From positions 19,429 through 83,428 of the forward strand of contig JAJZPQ010000012.1 of the NCBI GenBank assembly GCA_021811085.1: a DNA stretch of 64,000 nucleotides, in the 5' to 3' direction. This DNA comes from Pseudomonadota bacterium (GTDB taxonomy: Bacteria; Pseudomonadota; Gammaproteobacteria; Burkholderiales; SG8-39). The position numbers and the translations under genes were made by a program. Below the pieces are notes generated by a model that did no database searches, was not told where the DNA came from, and saw only the letters and a program-made list of their open reading frames with translations. Below are positions 37,483-48,784 of this stretch, one piece after another (within the stretch, counting starts at the first letter, position 1; each line of letters opens with the position of its first letter).

Positions 37483-39510
37483 ATGCAATTGTTGCGCTCG
37501 CTGCAGACGTGGTTAGGCGACAGCGCCGCGGAGCTGGAGGCGGCGATCAGGCTGCACGAAAGCGGTGATCTTGCCGGTGCCGAGCAGCGCTATCGCACGA
37601 TCCTGCGCTCCGACGCACGCGATGCCGATGCCACGCACCTGCTCGGCCTTATCGCGCACCAGCGCGGCGAGCATGCGCAGGCGGTCGCCCAAATCAATGC
37701 GGCCATCGCGCTAAAAGGCGACAAAGCCATCTACCACTTCAATCTGGGCAATGCGCTGGCTGCGCTCGATCGGCCGCAGGAGGCGGCAGAAAGCTTTCGC
37801 GCGGCGCTCAAACTGGATCCGGCCCACATTGCCGCCCGCAGCAATCTCGCCCACGCGCTCACGCAGGCGGGCCGCCACGCCGAAGCCGCGGCTGAATTGC
37901 GCCGGCTGCTGGAACTGCAGCCTACGGCCGCGGTGCGCAACGCGCTCGCAAGCGCGCTGATCCGCTGCGCCGACGCCGATCCGGCCGCGGCAGAGCGTTA
38001 CGATGAGGCCGCCGCCTTGCTGCGCGAGGCGTGGCAGGAAGCAGACGATCCGGACGAGGCCAGGCTCGCACTCGCCTACTGCCTGCAGCAGCGCAAGCAC
38101 TGGACCGAGGCTGCGGGGCACTATGAGGCGGTGCTGGCGCTCAAACCGGCTATACCGGGCGCGCACAACAACCTCGCGAACTGCTACAACCAGCTTGGGC
38201 GCATGGCCGAAGCGATACTGCACTACCGCGAAACTTACCGGCTGGCGCCGGATTTTCCCGCGGCGCTCGCGAGCGTGCTCGCCTGCCTCAACTACGACCC
38301 GGAGTGTACGCCCGAACAATCGGCGGCCGAGCACCGGCGCTGGGCCGAACGGGTGGCGGCGGTGCATTACCCAAGACCTATGCGCTTCGAGCGCAACCGC
38401 GCGCCGCAAAGGCCCCTGCGCGTAGGCTACGTTTCGCCAGATCTGCGCCGCCATCCGGTAAGCGCGATTTTCGAACCCATATTGGCGGCGCATGAGCGCA
38501 GCCGCATCGAGTCGAGCTGTTACTACAATTTTGCCGGCGAGGACGTCGTCACCCTGCGCCTCAAGTCGCTCGCGGGACGCTGGCGCAATATCGTGAGCAT
38601 GGACGACGACGCGCTGTGCGCACAGATACGCGCCGATGGTATCGACATCCTGGTCGATCTGGCCGGCCACACCACGCACAATCGCCTGCTCGCCTTCGCC
38701 AGAAAACCGGCGCCGATCCAGGTGAGCTGGCTGGGCTATTTCAACACCACCGGCCTCGCCACCATGGATTATTTCCTCAGCGATCCCTGGTCCTCGCCCG
38801 CGGGGCAGGAGCGCTATTACGTAGAGCGCCTGCTGCGCCTGCCGCACACGCGCTTTTGCTATCTGCCGCCGGAATACATGCCCGCGGTCGGCCCGCTGCC
38901 CGCGCACAGACTGGGGCAGGTGACTTTCGGCTGCCTCAACAATCTCGCCAAGCTCAACGACAAAGTGCTGGCGCTGTGGAGCGAGGTGCTGCGCGCCGTC
39001 CCGCATTCCAGGCTGCTGGTGCAAGCGGCAGCGCTGGACGACGCGCCCAACCGCGCGCGCTTTGGCGAGTTGTGCGCGCGTCACGGCATCGCACCTTCGC
39101 GACTGGAATTGCGCGGCTTCGTCCCAGTCGACCAAGCCCCGGCGAGCTACGCCGAAATCGATATCGCGCTGGATCCCTTCCCCTTTTGCGGCGGCATGAC
39201 CAGTCTGGAAGCCTTATGGCTGGGCGTGCCGGTGATCACCCTCGCAGGCGAGACCGTCGCCAGCCGCCAGAGCGCGAGCATGCTGATGAATCTGGGCCTG
39301 CCCGAACTGATCGCCCAAGATGGCGCAGAGTACGTGAGCGCCGCGGCGCAACTCGCGCTGGACCTGCCGCGTCTGGCGGGACTGCGCGCGGAGCTGCGCC
39401 AGCGCTACGCTGCGTCGCCGCTGATGGACTACCCGGGTTTCGCGCGCGCGCTTGAAGCGGCTTACAGAAACATGTGGCTCGATTGGATTGCACAGGACGC
39501 CGCACCATAG
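37483..39510 (+). CDS. TPR protein with SPINDLY/OGT-type O-GlcNAc transferase domain
   Basis: N-terminal TPR repeats; LRVGYVSPDLRRHPVSAIFEPIL...APIQVSWLGYFNTTGLATMDYFLSDPW...FGCLNNLAKLNDKVLALWSEVL. Confidence 0.92.
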   Translation: MQLLRSLQTWLGDSAAELEAAIRLHESGDLAGAEQRYRTILRSDARDADATHLLGLIAHQRGEHAQAVAQINAAIALKGDKAIYHFNLGNALAALDRPQEAAESFRAALKLDPAHIAARSNLAHALTQAGRHAEAAAELRRLLELQPTAAVRNALASALIRCADADPAAAERYDEAAALLREAWQEADDPDEARLALAYCLQQRKHWTEAAGHYEAVLALKPAIPGAHNNLANCYNQLGRMAEAILHYRETYRLAPDFPAALASVLACLNYDPECTPEQSAAEHRRWAERVAAVHYPRPMRFERNRAPQRPLRVGYVSPDLRRHPVSAIFEPILAAHERSRIESSCYYNFAGEDVVTLRLKSLAGRWRNIVSMDDDALCAQIRADGIDILVDLAGHTTHNRLLAFARKPAPIQVSWLGYFNTTGLATMDYFLSDPWSSPAGQERYYVERLLRLPHTRFCYLPPEYMPAVGPLPAHRLGQVTFGCLNNLAKLNDKVLALWSEVLRAVPHSRLLVQAAALDDAPNRARFGELCARHGIAPSRLELRGFVPVDQAPASYAEIDIALDPFPFCGGMTSLEALWLGVPVITLAGETVASRQSASMLMNLGLPELIAQDGAEYVSAAAQLALDLPRLAGLRAELRQRYAASPLMDYPGFARALEAAYRNMWLDWIAQDAAP

Positions 39511-39531
39511 TTGACTGATTCGGTCGGGTAT
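39507..39531 (+). promoter_or_regulatory. Candidate IscR type-1 site upstream of sufB (site A)
   Basis: ATAGTTGACTGATTCGGTCGGGTAT, 24/25 to ATASYYGACTRWWWYAGTCRRSTAT. Confidence 0.85.
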
Positions 39532-39534
39532 TGT

Positions 39535-39559
39535 ATAGTTGATCAAATTACTCGTGTAT
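39535..39559 (+). promoter_or_regulatory. Candidate IscR type-1 site upstream of sufB (site B)
   Basis: ATAGTTGATCAAATTACTCGTGTAT, 21/25 to consensus. Confidence 0.7.
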
Positions 39560-39690
39560 TCCTTGAACAATGCTTAGCCATCTGATATTTAATGAGTTTT
39601 TGATATGGAATCGGCCTTCGGAACAGTAGTAGCCGTGTCGGCTGGGCATTTCCCGGCCGCAGGATGCACAATCATGCTTGTGGAAGCGCG

Positions 39691-41127
39691 ATGAGCACAA
39701 CACTGCAAAATCTGGTCAACCAGCCCTACCCCCACGGTTTCGTCACCGATATCGAATCCGATGTCGCGCCCAAGGGGCTGAGCGAGGACACGATCCGGCT
39801 GATTTCGGCGAAAAAGAACGAGCCCGAGTGGCTGCTTGAATTCAGGCTCCATGCCTACCGCCAATGGCTCAAGATGGAAGAGCCGCAATGGCCCAACGTG
39901 AAGTACCCGAAAATCGACTTCCAGGCGATCAGCTATTACTCGGCGCCCAAGCCGAAGAAGGCGCTCGCCAGCATGGACGAGATCGATCCCGAATTGCTGC
40001 GCACGTTCGAGAAGCTCGGCGTGCCGATGAACGAGCGTGCGAAGCTCGCCGGCGTCGCGGTCGACGTGATTTTCGACAGTGTATCGGTCGCGACCACCTA
40101 CAAGGCGAAGCTGGCGGAGGTCGGCATCATCTTCTGTTCGATCTCGGAGGCGGTGCACCAGCATCCCGAACTCGTGCGCCAGTACCTCGGCAGCGTGGTG
40201 CCGGTCGGCGACAATTACTACGCCGCGCTCAACTCGGCAGTATTCACCGACGGCTCGTTCTGTTTCATTCCCAAGGGCGTCAAATGCCCGATGGACTTGT
40301 CGACTTATTTCCGCATCAATACCCAGGAATCGGGCCAGTTTGAGCGCACGCTGATCGTGGCCGAGGCGGGCGCGTCGGTGTCCTATCTCGAAGGCTGCAC
40401 CGCGCCCAAGTTCGACACCAACCAGTTGCATGCCGCGGTGGTGGAACTGGTCGCGCTCGATGACGCCGACATCAAGTATTCCACGGTGCAGAACTGGTAC
40501 GCGGGCGACGAGAACGGCCTGGGCGGCATATTCAACTTCGTCACCAAGCGCGGCCTGTGCAAGGGCGTGAATTCGCGCATCTCCTGGACCCAGGTCGAAA
40601 CCGGCTCGGCGATCACCTGGAAATATCCAAGCTGCATTCTGCGCGGCGAGAACTCAATCGGCGAATTCTATTCGGTGGCGCTCACCAATCATCACCAGCA
40701 GGCCGACACCGGCACCAAGATGGTCCATCTGGGCAAGAACACGCGCAGCACCATCGTCAGCAAGGGCATCTCGGCCGGACATTCGAATAACAGCTACCGC
40801 GGCCTCGTGCGCATCGCGCCCACCGCCGCCGGCGCGCGCAATTATTCGCAGTGCGATTCGATGCTGATCGGCGAGCACTGCGGCGCCAACACCTTTCCCT
40901 ATATCCAGGTGAACAACCCCAGCGCCAAGGTCGAGCACGAAGCCTCGACCTCGAAGATCGGCGAGGATCAGCTGTTCTATTTCGCCCAGCGCGGCATCGG
41001 CGCCGAGGAGGCGGTGTCGATGATCATCAACGGGTTCTGCAAGGACGTGTTTCAACAATTGCCGATGGAGTTCGCGGTCGAGGCGACCAAGCTGCTCGGC
41101 CTCAAGCTCGAAGGAAGCGTAGGATGA
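39691..41127 (+). CDS. sufB: Fe-S cluster assembly protein SufB
   Basis: [52 protein letters not shown]...[36 protein letters not shown]. Confidence 0.97.
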   Translation: MSTTLQNLVNQPYPHGFVTDIESDVAPKGLSEDTIRLISAKKNEPEWLLEFRLHAYRQWLKMEEPQWPNVKYPKIDFQAISYYSAPKPKKALASMDEIDPELLRTFEKLGVPMNERAKLAGVAVDVIFDSVSVATTYKAKLAEVGIIFCSISEAVHQHPELVRQYLGSVVPVGDNYYAALNSAVFTDGSFCFIPKGVKCPMDLSTYFRINTQESGQFERTLIVAEAGASVSYLEGCTAPKFDTNQLHAAVVELVALDDADIKYSTVQNWYAGDENGLGGIFNFVTKRGLCKGVNSRISWTQVETGSAITWKYPSCILRGENSIGEFYSVALTNHHQQADTGTKMVHLGKNTRSTIVSKGISAGHSNNSYRGLVRIAPTAAGARNYSQCDSMLIGEHCGANTFPYIQVNNPSAKVEHEASTSKIGEDQLFYFAQRGIGAEEAVSMIINGFCKDVFQQLPMEFAVEATKLLGLKLEGSVG

Positions 41128-41918
41128 TCTATCAGGACAGCAAGACTCTGCTCGCGGTGCGCGATTTGCACGCGAGCGTCAACGGCACCGAAATCCTCAA
41201 GGGCATGGAACTCACGGTCCGGAGCGGCGAGGTGCACGCGATCATGGGGCCAAACGGCTCGGGCAAGAGCACGTTCGCCAAGGTGCTGGCCGGCCATCCG
41301 GCCTACGTCGTCACCGGCGGCGAGGTCGAGTTCGACGGCCGCAGCCTGTTCGAACTCGCGCCCGAGGCGCGCGCGCGCGCAGGCGTGTTCCTCGGCTTCC
41401 AGTACCCGATCGAGATCCCCGGTGTGGCCAACAGCCAGTTCCTGCGGCTCGCCTACAACACGGTGCAGGCCGAGCGCGGCAAGGACGAGCTCGATCCGCT
41501 CGAATTCGACGATTTCGTACGCGAGAAAATGAAACTGCTCGAAATGAATCCGGACTTCCTCGGCCGCAGCGTCAATGAAGGCTTTTCCGGCGGCGAGAAA
41601 AAGCGCAACGAGATCCTGCAGATGGCACTGCTCGAGCCCAAGCTTGCAATCCTCGACGAAACCGATTCCGGTCTGGACATCGACGCGCTCAGGATCGTCG
41701 CCGGCGGCGTCAATCAGCTTTCCAACAAGGACAATGCGATCGTGCTGGTCACGCACTACCAGCGCCTGCTCAATTACATCGCGCCGGACTACGTGCACGT
41801 GATGGAAGCGGGCCGCATCATCAAGACCGGCGGCAAGGAACTCGCGCTCGAACTCGAAGCCCGCGGCTACGACTGGGTCGGCGCCGAAGCCGAGGCGAAC
41901 GCCCGCGCCAGCGCATGA
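41124..41918 (+). CDS. sufC: Fe-S cluster assembly ATPase SufC
   Basis: [63 protein letters not shown]...[15 protein letters not shown]. Confidence 0.97.
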   Translation: MIYQDSKTLLAVRDLHASVNGTEILKGMELTVRSGEVHAIMGPNGSGKSTFAKVLAGHPAYVVTGGEVEFDGRSLFELAPEARARAGVFLGFQYPIEIPGVANSQFLRLAYNTVQAERGKDELDPLEFDDFVREKMKLLEMNPDFLGRSVNEGFSGGEKKRNEILQMALLEPKLAILDETDSGLDIDALRIVAGGVNQLSNKDNAIVLVTHYQRLLNYIAPDYVHVMEAGRIIKTGGKELALELEARGYDWVGAEAEANARASA

Positions 41919-43201
41919 ATACCGCCACCGGCTATTTAGACGGCCTGCTGCAAGGGCAGCCGCCCGCGAGCGCGCTCTCCTGGCTGAACCAGCTGCGAGC
42001 GAACGCGGTCGATCGGGTCGCCGCGCTGACCGTGCCGACCACGCGCGACGAGGACTGGCGCTTCACCGACATCTCGCCGCTGACCAAGTTTAGTTTCCAG
42101 CCGGCGCAGGAGGCGCAGCCGCTCGCGCCGGCCGCAATCGAACCATGGGCAATCGGCGAAGCCGCAGCGCGGCTGGTGTTCGTCGACGGCATCTACGCAC
42201 CCCAGCATTCGTTCAACCGCAGCGGCATCGCGGTAGAAAATCTTGGCGCAGGGTTCACCAGCCACGCCGCGGCAGTGCAGGCGCAGCTCGGGCGCCTCGC
42301 TGCATTCGAGCGCAACGCTTTCGCCGCGCTCAATACCGCCTTCCTCCACGACGGGGCGCTGATCGTCGTGCCGCGCGAACTGGCGCTGGCGGCACCGGTG
42401 CACCTGCTGTTCATCGCGACGCGCAAGCACGCGGCGAGCTACCCGCGCTGTCTGATCGTTGCGGAACCCGGCAGCAAGCTCACGCTGGTCGAGGATTACG
42501 TCGCGCTGCAGGACGAAGCCTATTTCACCAACGCGGTGACCGAAATTGCGCTGGGCGCCAATGCGCAGGTGCAGCATGTGCGCGTGCAGCGCGACGGCGC
42601 CGAGGCCTTCCATATCGCGAACTGCGCGGTGTCGCTGGCGCGATCGAGCCGCTATCATGCGGTCAGCGTCGCGCTGGGCGCGCGCATCTCGCGCCACAAC
42701 CTCGGCGTGCTGCTCGCGGCCGAAGGCGCCGAGTGCAGCATCGACGGACTCGCGCTGATCGGCGGCCGGCAATTGGCCGATACGCATACGCTGATCGACC
42801 ATGCCCTGCCCCAATGTTCGAGCCGCCAGCTGCATAAATGCATCGTCGACGGCGCGGCGCATGCCGTGTTCAACGGCAACATCATGGTGCGCGCCGGGGC
42901 GCAGCGCACCGATTCCGCGCAATCGAGCCGCAACCTGCTCCTCAGCGGCAAAGCGCGCGTGGACACCAAACCGCAGCTGGAGATCTTCGCCGACGACGTG
43001 AAATGCGCGCACGGCGCGACCGTGGGCCAGCTCGACGTGGACGAAGTGTTCTATCTCAAAAGCCGCGGCCTGTCAGAGACCGCGGCGCGCAATCTGCTCA
43101 CCTACGCCTTCGGCGCCGAAGTCATCGAACGCATCCCCGTGGCCTCGCTTCGGCAGCGCCTGGAAGCCTCGGTGCTGGCGCAGACGGAGCAGCGGCCGTG
43201 A
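41915..43201 (+). CDS. sufD: Fe-S cluster assembly protein SufD
   Basis: [19 protein letters not shown]...[44 protein letters not shown]. Confidence 0.96.
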   Translation: MNTATGYLDGLLQGQPPASALSWLNQLRANAVDRVAALTVPTTRDEDWRFTDISPLTKFSFQPAQEAQPLAPAAIEPWAIGEAAARLVFVDGIYAPQHSFNRSGIAVENLGAGFTSHAAAVQAQLGRLAAFERNAFAALNTAFLHDGALIVVPRELALAAPVHLLFIATRKHAASYPRCLIVAEPGSKLTLVEDYVALQDEAYFTNAVTEIALGANAQVQHVRVQRDGAEAFHIANCAVSLARSSRYHAVSVALGARISRHNLGVLLAAEGAECSIDGLALIGGRQLADTHTLIDHALPQCSSRQLHKCIVDGAAHAVFNGNIMVRAGAQRTDSAQSSRNLLLSGKARVDTKPQLEIFADDVKCAHGATVGQLDVDEVFYLKSRGLSETAARNLLTYAFGAEVIERIPVASLRQRLEASVLAQTEQRP

Positions 43202-44457
43202 GCGCGCGCCAAGGCGCGCTCGCGACCGCCGGCGCAGCGGTGCTCGACATCGCGCGCATCCGCGCCGATTTCCCCATTCTCAACACCAGCCCCGGCGGCA
43301 AGCCGCTCGTCTATCTGGACAACGCGGCCTCGAGCCAGATGCCGCAGCAGGTGATCGAGCGCCTGGTGCGCTACCAGAGCACCCAGCACGCGAACATACA
43401 CCGCGCGGTGCACACGCTGTCGGAGATCGCCACCGCCGAATACGAGGAAGCGCGGCGCAAGCTGGCGCGCTTCGTCAATGCGCGCGAGGAGCGCGAAGTC
43501 ATTTTCACCAGCGGCACCACGGAATCGATCAACCTCGCGATGCACGGCTGGGGGCGCAAATTCATCGGCGCCGGCGACGAAATCATCCTGACCACGCTGG
43601 AGCATCACTCGAACATCGTGCCCTGGCAAATGCTGGCCGAGGAGAAAGGCGCGAACATCCGCGTCGTGCCGATCGACGACGCGGGCGAACTGCAGCTCGG
43701 CGCGTACGAGAAGCTGTTCAACGAGCGCACCCGGCTGGTCGGCGTGGCGCATGTATCCAATGCCCTTGGCACGGTCAATCCGGTCAAGCGCATGATCGCC
43801 TATGCACACGCGCGCGGCGTCCCGGTGCTGGTCGACGGCGCGCAGGCGGCGCCGCACATGAAAGTCGACGTGCGGGATCTCGACTGCGATTTCTACGCAT
43901 TTTCCGGACACAAGCTGTGCGGACCGACTGGCATCGGCGTCCTCTACGGCAAGGCGGCCCTGCTCGAGTCCATGCAACCGTTCAAGGGCGGCGGCGACAT
44001 GATCCTGTCGGTGACGTTCGAGAAAACCCTCTACAACGTGATCCCGCAGAAATTCGAGGCCGGCACCCCGCCGATCGCGGCCGCGATCGGCCTCGGCGCC
44101 GCCGTCGATTACCTCACCGGCATAGGTATGGACGCGATCGCCGCACATGAGCGCGCCTTGCTCGATTACGCGACGCAAAAGCTGGTGCGCTTGCCGGGCC
44201 TGCGCATCATCGGCACCGCCGCCGACAAGGCCGCGGTGCTTTCGTTCACGCTGGCCGGAGTGCACCCGCACGACGTGGGCACGCTGCTCAACGAAGACGG
44301 GGTCGCGGTACGCACCGGCCATCATTGCGCGCAGCCGGTGATGCAGCGTTTCAAGGTGCCGGCGACCTCGCGCGCCTCCTTTGCGTTCTACAACACCATG
44401 GCCGAAGTCGATGCGCTCGCTGCAGGCATCGCCAAGGTGCAAAAAGTTTTTTCCTGA
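43198..44457 (+). CDS. sufS: Cysteine desulfurase SufS
   Basis: GTG start overlapping sufD stop; DIARIRADFPILNTSPGGKPLVYLDNAASSQMPQQVIERL...SGHKLCGPTGIGVLYGK. Confidence 0.96.
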   Translation: MSARQGALATAGAAVLDIARIRADFPILNTSPGGKPLVYLDNAASSQMPQQVIERLVRYQSTQHANIHRAVHTLSEIATAEYEEARRKLARFVNAREEREVIFTSGTTESINLAMHGWGRKFIGAGDEIILTTLEHHSNIVPWQMLAEEKGANIRVVPIDDAGELQLGAYEKLFNERTRLVGVAHVSNALGTVNPVKRMIAYAHARGVPVLVDGAQAAPHMKVDVRDLDCDFYAFSGHKLCGPTGIGVLYGKAALLESMQPFKGGGDMILSVTFEKTLYNVIPQKFEAGTPPIAAAIGLGAAVDYLTGIGMDAIAAHERALLDYATQKLVRLPGLRIIGTAADKAAVLSFTLAGVHPHDVGTLLNEDGVAVRTGHHCAQPVMQRFKVPATSRASFAFYNTMAEVDALAAGIAKVQKVFS

Positions 44458-44470
44458 AGGTATTTTACTG

Positions 44471-44959
44471 ATGTCCGACCCGAAATCGCTGTATCAGGAA
44501 GTGATCCTCGATCACAACCGCAAACCGCGCAATTGGGGTGCGCTGGCGCAGGCGAGCCACAAGGCCGAAGGCCACAACCCGCTGTGCGGCGACCATCTGC
44601 ACGTGGAACTGAATGTCGAGGCCGACCGCATCGCCGCAATCGCGTTCGAAGGCGAATCCTGCGCGATCTGCAAGGCGTCGGCATCGATGATGACGACGAA
44701 CGTCAAGGGCAAGACGGTGCAGGATGCGGAAACCCTGATCCAGGAGTTTCGCGACATGGCGACCGGCCAGCTCGACACCGAAACACAGGCGCACCATCTC
44801 GGTCGGCTCACCGTGTTCGCCGGCGTGCGCGATCTGCCCACGCGCGTCAAATGCGCGATCCTGCCCTGGCACACGCTGCATGCGGCGCTGCACTCGGTCG
44901 CGGATACTTCGACCGAATCCGACAATGACCCGATGCACGCGCCGATCGGCGATGCGTAA
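44471..44959 (+). CDS. sufU: SufU-type Fe-S assembly/sulfur-acceptor protein
   Basis: LYQEVILDHNRKPRNWGAL...NPLCGDH...SCAICKASASMM...RVKCAILPWHTL. Confidence 0.93.
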   Translation: MSDPKSLYQEVILDHNRKPRNWGALAQASHKAEGHNPLCGDHLHVELNVEADRIAAIAFEGESCAICKASASMMTTNVKGKTVQDAETLIQEFRDMATGQLDTETQAHHLGRLTVFAGVRDLPTRVKCAILPWHTLHAALHSVADTSTESDNDPMHAPIGDA

Positions 44960-44971
44960 ACGAAGCTTGCC

Positions 44972-45535
44972 ATGCCGAAAATAGCCGACATCGAAGACAC
45001 GCCGAATCCGAACGCGAAGAAGTTCATCCTCAAGGAGCCGCTCACCTGGGGCATCGCGCGCTCCTACGACAATGCGCGCGAGGCCGAGGAAGATCTACTG
45101 GCGGCGTCGATATTCGACATCGAGCACGTGACCAACGTGTTCTACGTCGACCACTGGCTCACGGTCACCCAGGACGGCCGCGCCGACTGGCCGGAACTGC
45201 TGCGCCGGGTCGCAGAGCGGGTCCGCGCAGCACCGGCGGCGAGCGAGCAATCCGCTCAGCTCGCCTCCGCGGCCGCCGCGGTCCCGATGAGCGAAATGAG
45301 CGCCGACGATCAGCAACGCCTCTATATGATCAACGGACTTCTGGACGAGCAGATCCGCCCCTACCTGCAAGGCGACGGCGGCGACCTGCACGTACTCGCG
45401 CTCGAAGGCAACCGGCTGACCGTGCATTACCAGGGGGCCTGCGGCAGCTGCCCCAGCTCCCTGTCGGGTACGCTGGTCGGCATCGAGCATCTGCTGCGGA
45501 CGATAGAACCCGATATCGAAGTGGTGGCAGTCTAG
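44972..45535 (+). CDS. Nfu-type Fe-S carrier (Nfu N-terminal plus NifU C-terminal domain)
   Basis: IEDTPNPNAKKFILKEPL...GLLDEQIRPYLQGDGGDLHVLALEGNRLTVHYQGACGSCPSSLSGTLVGIE (CXXC). Confidence 0.9.
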   Translation: MPKIADIEDTPNPNAKKFILKEPLTWGIARSYDNAREAEEDLLAASIFDIEHVTNVFYVDHWLTVTQDGRADWPELLRRVAERVRAAPAASEQSAQLASAAAAVPMSEMSADDQQRLYMINGLLDEQIRPYLQGDGGDLHVLALEGNRLTVHYQGACGSCPSSLSGTLVGIEHLLRTIEPDIEVVAV

Positions 45536-45726
45536 TCGGCTGTCACCTGCAGCATTCCTTGCGCCCCGTAGGCCAGCGCCATCCGGCGAAGTGCAGCGCG
45601 CCGGATCGCCGCACGCCCGATTTCAGTGTTCCTTGATCAAAGTCACACTGCTCGGACATCGGAATCGCTTCAATGTATCTGTGCCGGCACGCGCGGTTGC
45701 GCGCATACGGCCGGCAAGGAGCGTTT

Positions 45727-47622
45727 ATGGCCATCATCGGCATCGATCTCGGCACCTCGAATTCCGCCGCTGCGGTACTGCGCGGCGGGCGTCCGGTCAT
45801 CATTCCCAGCGCCGAAGGCATCAGCATCGGCGGCAAGGCCTTCCCCAGCTACGTTGCGTTGACGGCGGACGGCCAGATGCTGGTGGGCGAGCCGGCGCGG
45901 CGACAGGCCGCGGCTAACCCGGAAGGCACGGCCAGCGCGTTCAAGCGCAGGATGGGCCGGCGCGAAAGCATACGCCTGAGGGAGCGCGAGTATTCGCCGG
46001 AGCAGCTCTCGGCCTTCCTGCTGCAGAAAATCAAACGCGACGCGGAAGCTTTCCTGGGCGAGCCGGTGCAGAAAGCGGTCGTCACCGTGCCTGCGTATTT
46101 CGACGACAACCAGCGCGCCGCCACCAAGGACGCCTGCCGCATCGCCGGCCTGGAAGTAGTGCGCCTGGTCAACGAACCGACTGCGGCCTCGCTCGCCTAC
46201 GGCCTCGACCGCCTGGGCGAGGAACTGCGCATCGTGGTGATCGACCTCGGGGGCGGAACCCTGGATGTCACCATCATGGAATTCGGCAAAGGCGTGTTCG
46301 AGGTCAAAGCCACCAGCGGCGACACTCAACTCGGCGGCACCGACATGAATCAGCGCATTTTCGAGCACCTCGCCGAACGCTTCCAGATGTCTACCGGCAT
46401 CGATGTGCGCAACGACCGCAAGGCCGCCGCGCGCCTGATCGAAGCCGCCGAAGCCGCCAAGATCGAACTCACCACCAGCATGAGCACCCATATCAGCCTG
46501 CCCTATCTCGCTGCGGCGCAGGGCGAGCCGCGCCATCTGGAACTGGACCTCAATCGCACCGAACTCGAGCGCCTGGTGCGGCCGGTGATCGAGCGTTGCC
46601 GCGCCCCGGTGGAACAGGCCCTGCACGATGCCGGCATCGCCCCGCGCGACGTGGGGCGCGTGGTGTTCGTCGGCGGACCGACGCGTATGCCCGTGGTGCG
46701 CGCGTATTTCGAGGAGCTGTTCGGACGCAAGGCGGAGATGGGCGTGGACCCGATGGAATGCGTCGCCGCCGGCGCCGCGATTCAGGCCGGCGTGCTCGCG
46801 GGCGAAGTCGGCGGCATCGTGCTCGTGGACGTGACGCCGCTCACGCTGGGTGTGGAAACGCTGGGCGGCATCGCCACCGCGCTGATCGCGCGCAACACGC
46901 CGATCCCGGTCAAGCGCAGCGAGACGTTCACCACCGCTGCCGACATGCAGACCAGCGTCACCATCCATGTGTTCCAGGGCGAGCGGCCGATGGCGGGAGA
47001 CAACACCAGCCTGGGCGAATTCAATCTGGACGGTCTGCCGCCGGCGCCGCGCGGTATTCCCAAGATCGAAGTGAGCTTCGACATTGACTCCAACGGCATA
47101 CTCAGCGTTTCCGCACGCGATACGGCCAGCGGCAAATCGCAGTCCATCAGCATCAGCGGTTCCACCCGGCTGTCCGAGGAGGATAAGAAGCGCATGGTGC
47201 AGGACGCCGAGCGCTACGCCGACGCGGACAAGAAGCGGCGCGAGGATGCGGAAAAACTCAATGCCGCCGACGCCGCCTGCTACGAGGCCGAGAAAATGCT
47301 GGCGAACTTCGCCGACAAACTCACCGATGAGCTGAAGCGGCGCATCGAGAGCGCCGCGCGCGAGACCAAGGAGGCGCTGCTCAAGAAAGACGTGGCGCTC
47401 GCCAGCGAACGCGCCGAAGCGCTGAAGAAACTGCTGAAAGAGGCAGGAGCAGTGCTCTATGCGCAATCGGGACAGGCGCCGAAAAGCGGTCCGTATGCGG
47501 AAACGCGCTGGGATGGGCCGCAGCCACAGCCGAATGTGGGCGAGCCCGGCGGGCAGGCGCGCCCCAGCGGCTCCGGGCCGCGCGGCAAGGTGGTGGATGC
47601 CGAATACGAAGAGCACAAGTAA
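45727..47622 (+). CDS. Hsp70 chaperone (DnaK family, accessory copy)
   Basis: [31 protein letters not shown]...[17 protein letters not shown]...[13 protein letters not shown]. Confidence 0.93.
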   Translation: MAIIGIDLGTSNSAAAVLRGGRPVIIPSAEGISIGGKAFPSYVALTADGQMLVGEPARRQAAANPEGTASAFKRRMGRRESIRLREREYSPEQLSAFLLQKIKRDAEAFLGEPVQKAVVTVPAYFDDNQRAATKDACRIAGLEVVRLVNEPTAASLAYGLDRLGEELRIVVIDLGGGTLDVTIMEFGKGVFEVKATSGDTQLGGTDMNQRIFEHLAERFQMSTGIDVRNDRKAAARLIEAAEAAKIELTTSMSTHISLPYLAAAQGEPRHLELDLNRTELERLVRPVIERCRAPVEQALHDAGIAPRDVGRVVFVGGPTRMPVVRAYFEELFGRKAEMGVDPMECVAAGAAIQAGVLAGEVGGIVLVDVTPLTLGVETLGGIATALIARNTPIPVKRSETFTTAADMQTSVTIHVFQGERPMAGDNTSLGEFNLDGLPPAPRGIPKIEVSFDIDSNGILSVSARDTASGKSQSISISGSTRLSEEDKKRMVQDAERYADADKKRREDAEKLNAADAACYEAEKMLANFADKLTDELKRRIESAARETKEALLKKDVALASERAEALKKLLKEAGAVLYAQSGQAPKSGPYAETRWDGPQPQPNVGEPGGQARPSGSGPRGKVVDAEYEEHK

Positions 47623-47645
47623 GGCCGCGAACCGGGAGCGCCGCC

Positions 47646-48752
47646 ATTTCCGCAACTGCCCAGCGCGACTATTACGAGGTGCTAGGCGTCTCCAAAAACG
47701 CCGACGAGAAGGCGATCAAGGACGCTTTCCGCAATCTCGCCCTGAAATATCACCCGGACAGGAATAAGGAGCCAGGTGCGGAGGAGCGCTTCAAAGGCAT
47801 CGCCGAGGCCTATGCGGTTCTGTCCGACCCGAAGAAGCGCGCCGAATACGATGCGCGCGGATTCGCCGGTGTGGCCGGCTTCAGCAAGGAGGATTTGTTC
47901 GGCGGCATCAATTTCGAGGATATCTTCGGCGGCCTCAATTTCGATTTTGGAGGGTTCAGTCCGTTCGAAGGTTTTTTCCGCCGCCGCAGGGGTCCGCCGC
48001 GCGGCGCCAACATCGAAGTGGATCTTTTCGTTCCGCTGGAAAAAGTGGCCAGCGGCGGCGAGGAGAAGGTTCGTCTCGGTCGTCCGGCCGCCTGCGCGGC
48101 CTGCCATGGCACGGGCGCCGAAGGCGGGACCGCAGCGCGCACCTGCAAGCAATGCGGCGGCAGCGGCCGCATCACCCGCAGCCAGCAGGAAAAAAAAGAG
48201 CATGTCCTGATACAGCAGATCAGCACCTGCCCTGCCTGCCGCGGTCGCGGCAGCATCATCGACCGCCCCTGCCCGAAATGCGGCGGCAGCGGCGAAGTGG
48301 AGAAAGAAGAGGAACTCACGGTCAAAATCCCCCAAGGCGTAGAGGAAGGCATGGCGCTGCGCATTCCGGGCAAAGGGATGCCGAGCCCGGAGGCAGGCGG
48401 CACGACCGGAGATCTGTTCGTGGTCGTGCGCTCGCGGCGCGATCCGCGCTTTGAGCGCGCCGGGGCCGACCTGCTGCGCGAGGAAACCATCTCGCTCACC
48501 GATGCGGTGCTGGGCGCCACGCTGGAGGTGCCGACGCTGAGCGGTTCGGCCAGCGTCGGCATACCGCCCGGAACTCAGCCCGGCGCGGTATTGCGGCTCA
48601 AGGGAAAAGGTCTGCCCGAATTCGGCAATGCGCGCCATGGCGAACTGTACTTGCGCATTGAAGTCCGGGTGCCGGAGCGGCTTACGCGCGAAGAGCGCGA
48701 ACTGTACGAGCGGCTGCGCGCGCTCCAGCGTTCGAAGCCCGCAGCAGCATAG
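47646..48752 (+). CDS. DnaJ-family co-chaperone, apparent ATT start
   Basis: [56 protein letters not shown]; zinc-finger CXXCXGXG repeats; no ATG/GTG/TTG upstream of the J-domain in frame; GGGAG 7 nt upstream of ATT. Confidence 0.8.
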   Translation: MSATAQRDYYEVLGVSKNADEKAIKDAFRNLALKYHPDRNKEPGAEERFKGIAEAYAVLSDPKKRAEYDARGFAGVAGFSKEDLFGGINFEDIFGGLNFDFGGFSPFEGFFRRRRGPPRGANIEVDLFVPLEKVASGGEEKVRLGRPAACAACHGTGAEGGTAARTCKQCGGSGRITRSQQEKKEHVLIQQISTCPACRGRGSIIDRPCPKCGGSGEVEKEEELTVKIPQGVEEGMALRIPGKGMPSPEAGGTTGDLFVVVRSRRDPRFERAGADLLREETISLTDAVLGATLEVPTLSGSASVGIPPGTQPGAVLRLKGKGLPEFGNARHGELYLRIEVRVPERLTREERELYERLRALQRSKPAAA

Positions 48753-48784
48753 AAACCGCGCCGCTTGCTCGATCCGGATGGGCG

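Noticed and set aside
45670-47655. 661-aa ORF antisense to the Hsp70 gene
   Set aside because: Antisense of a highly conserved DnaK-family gene; spurious.
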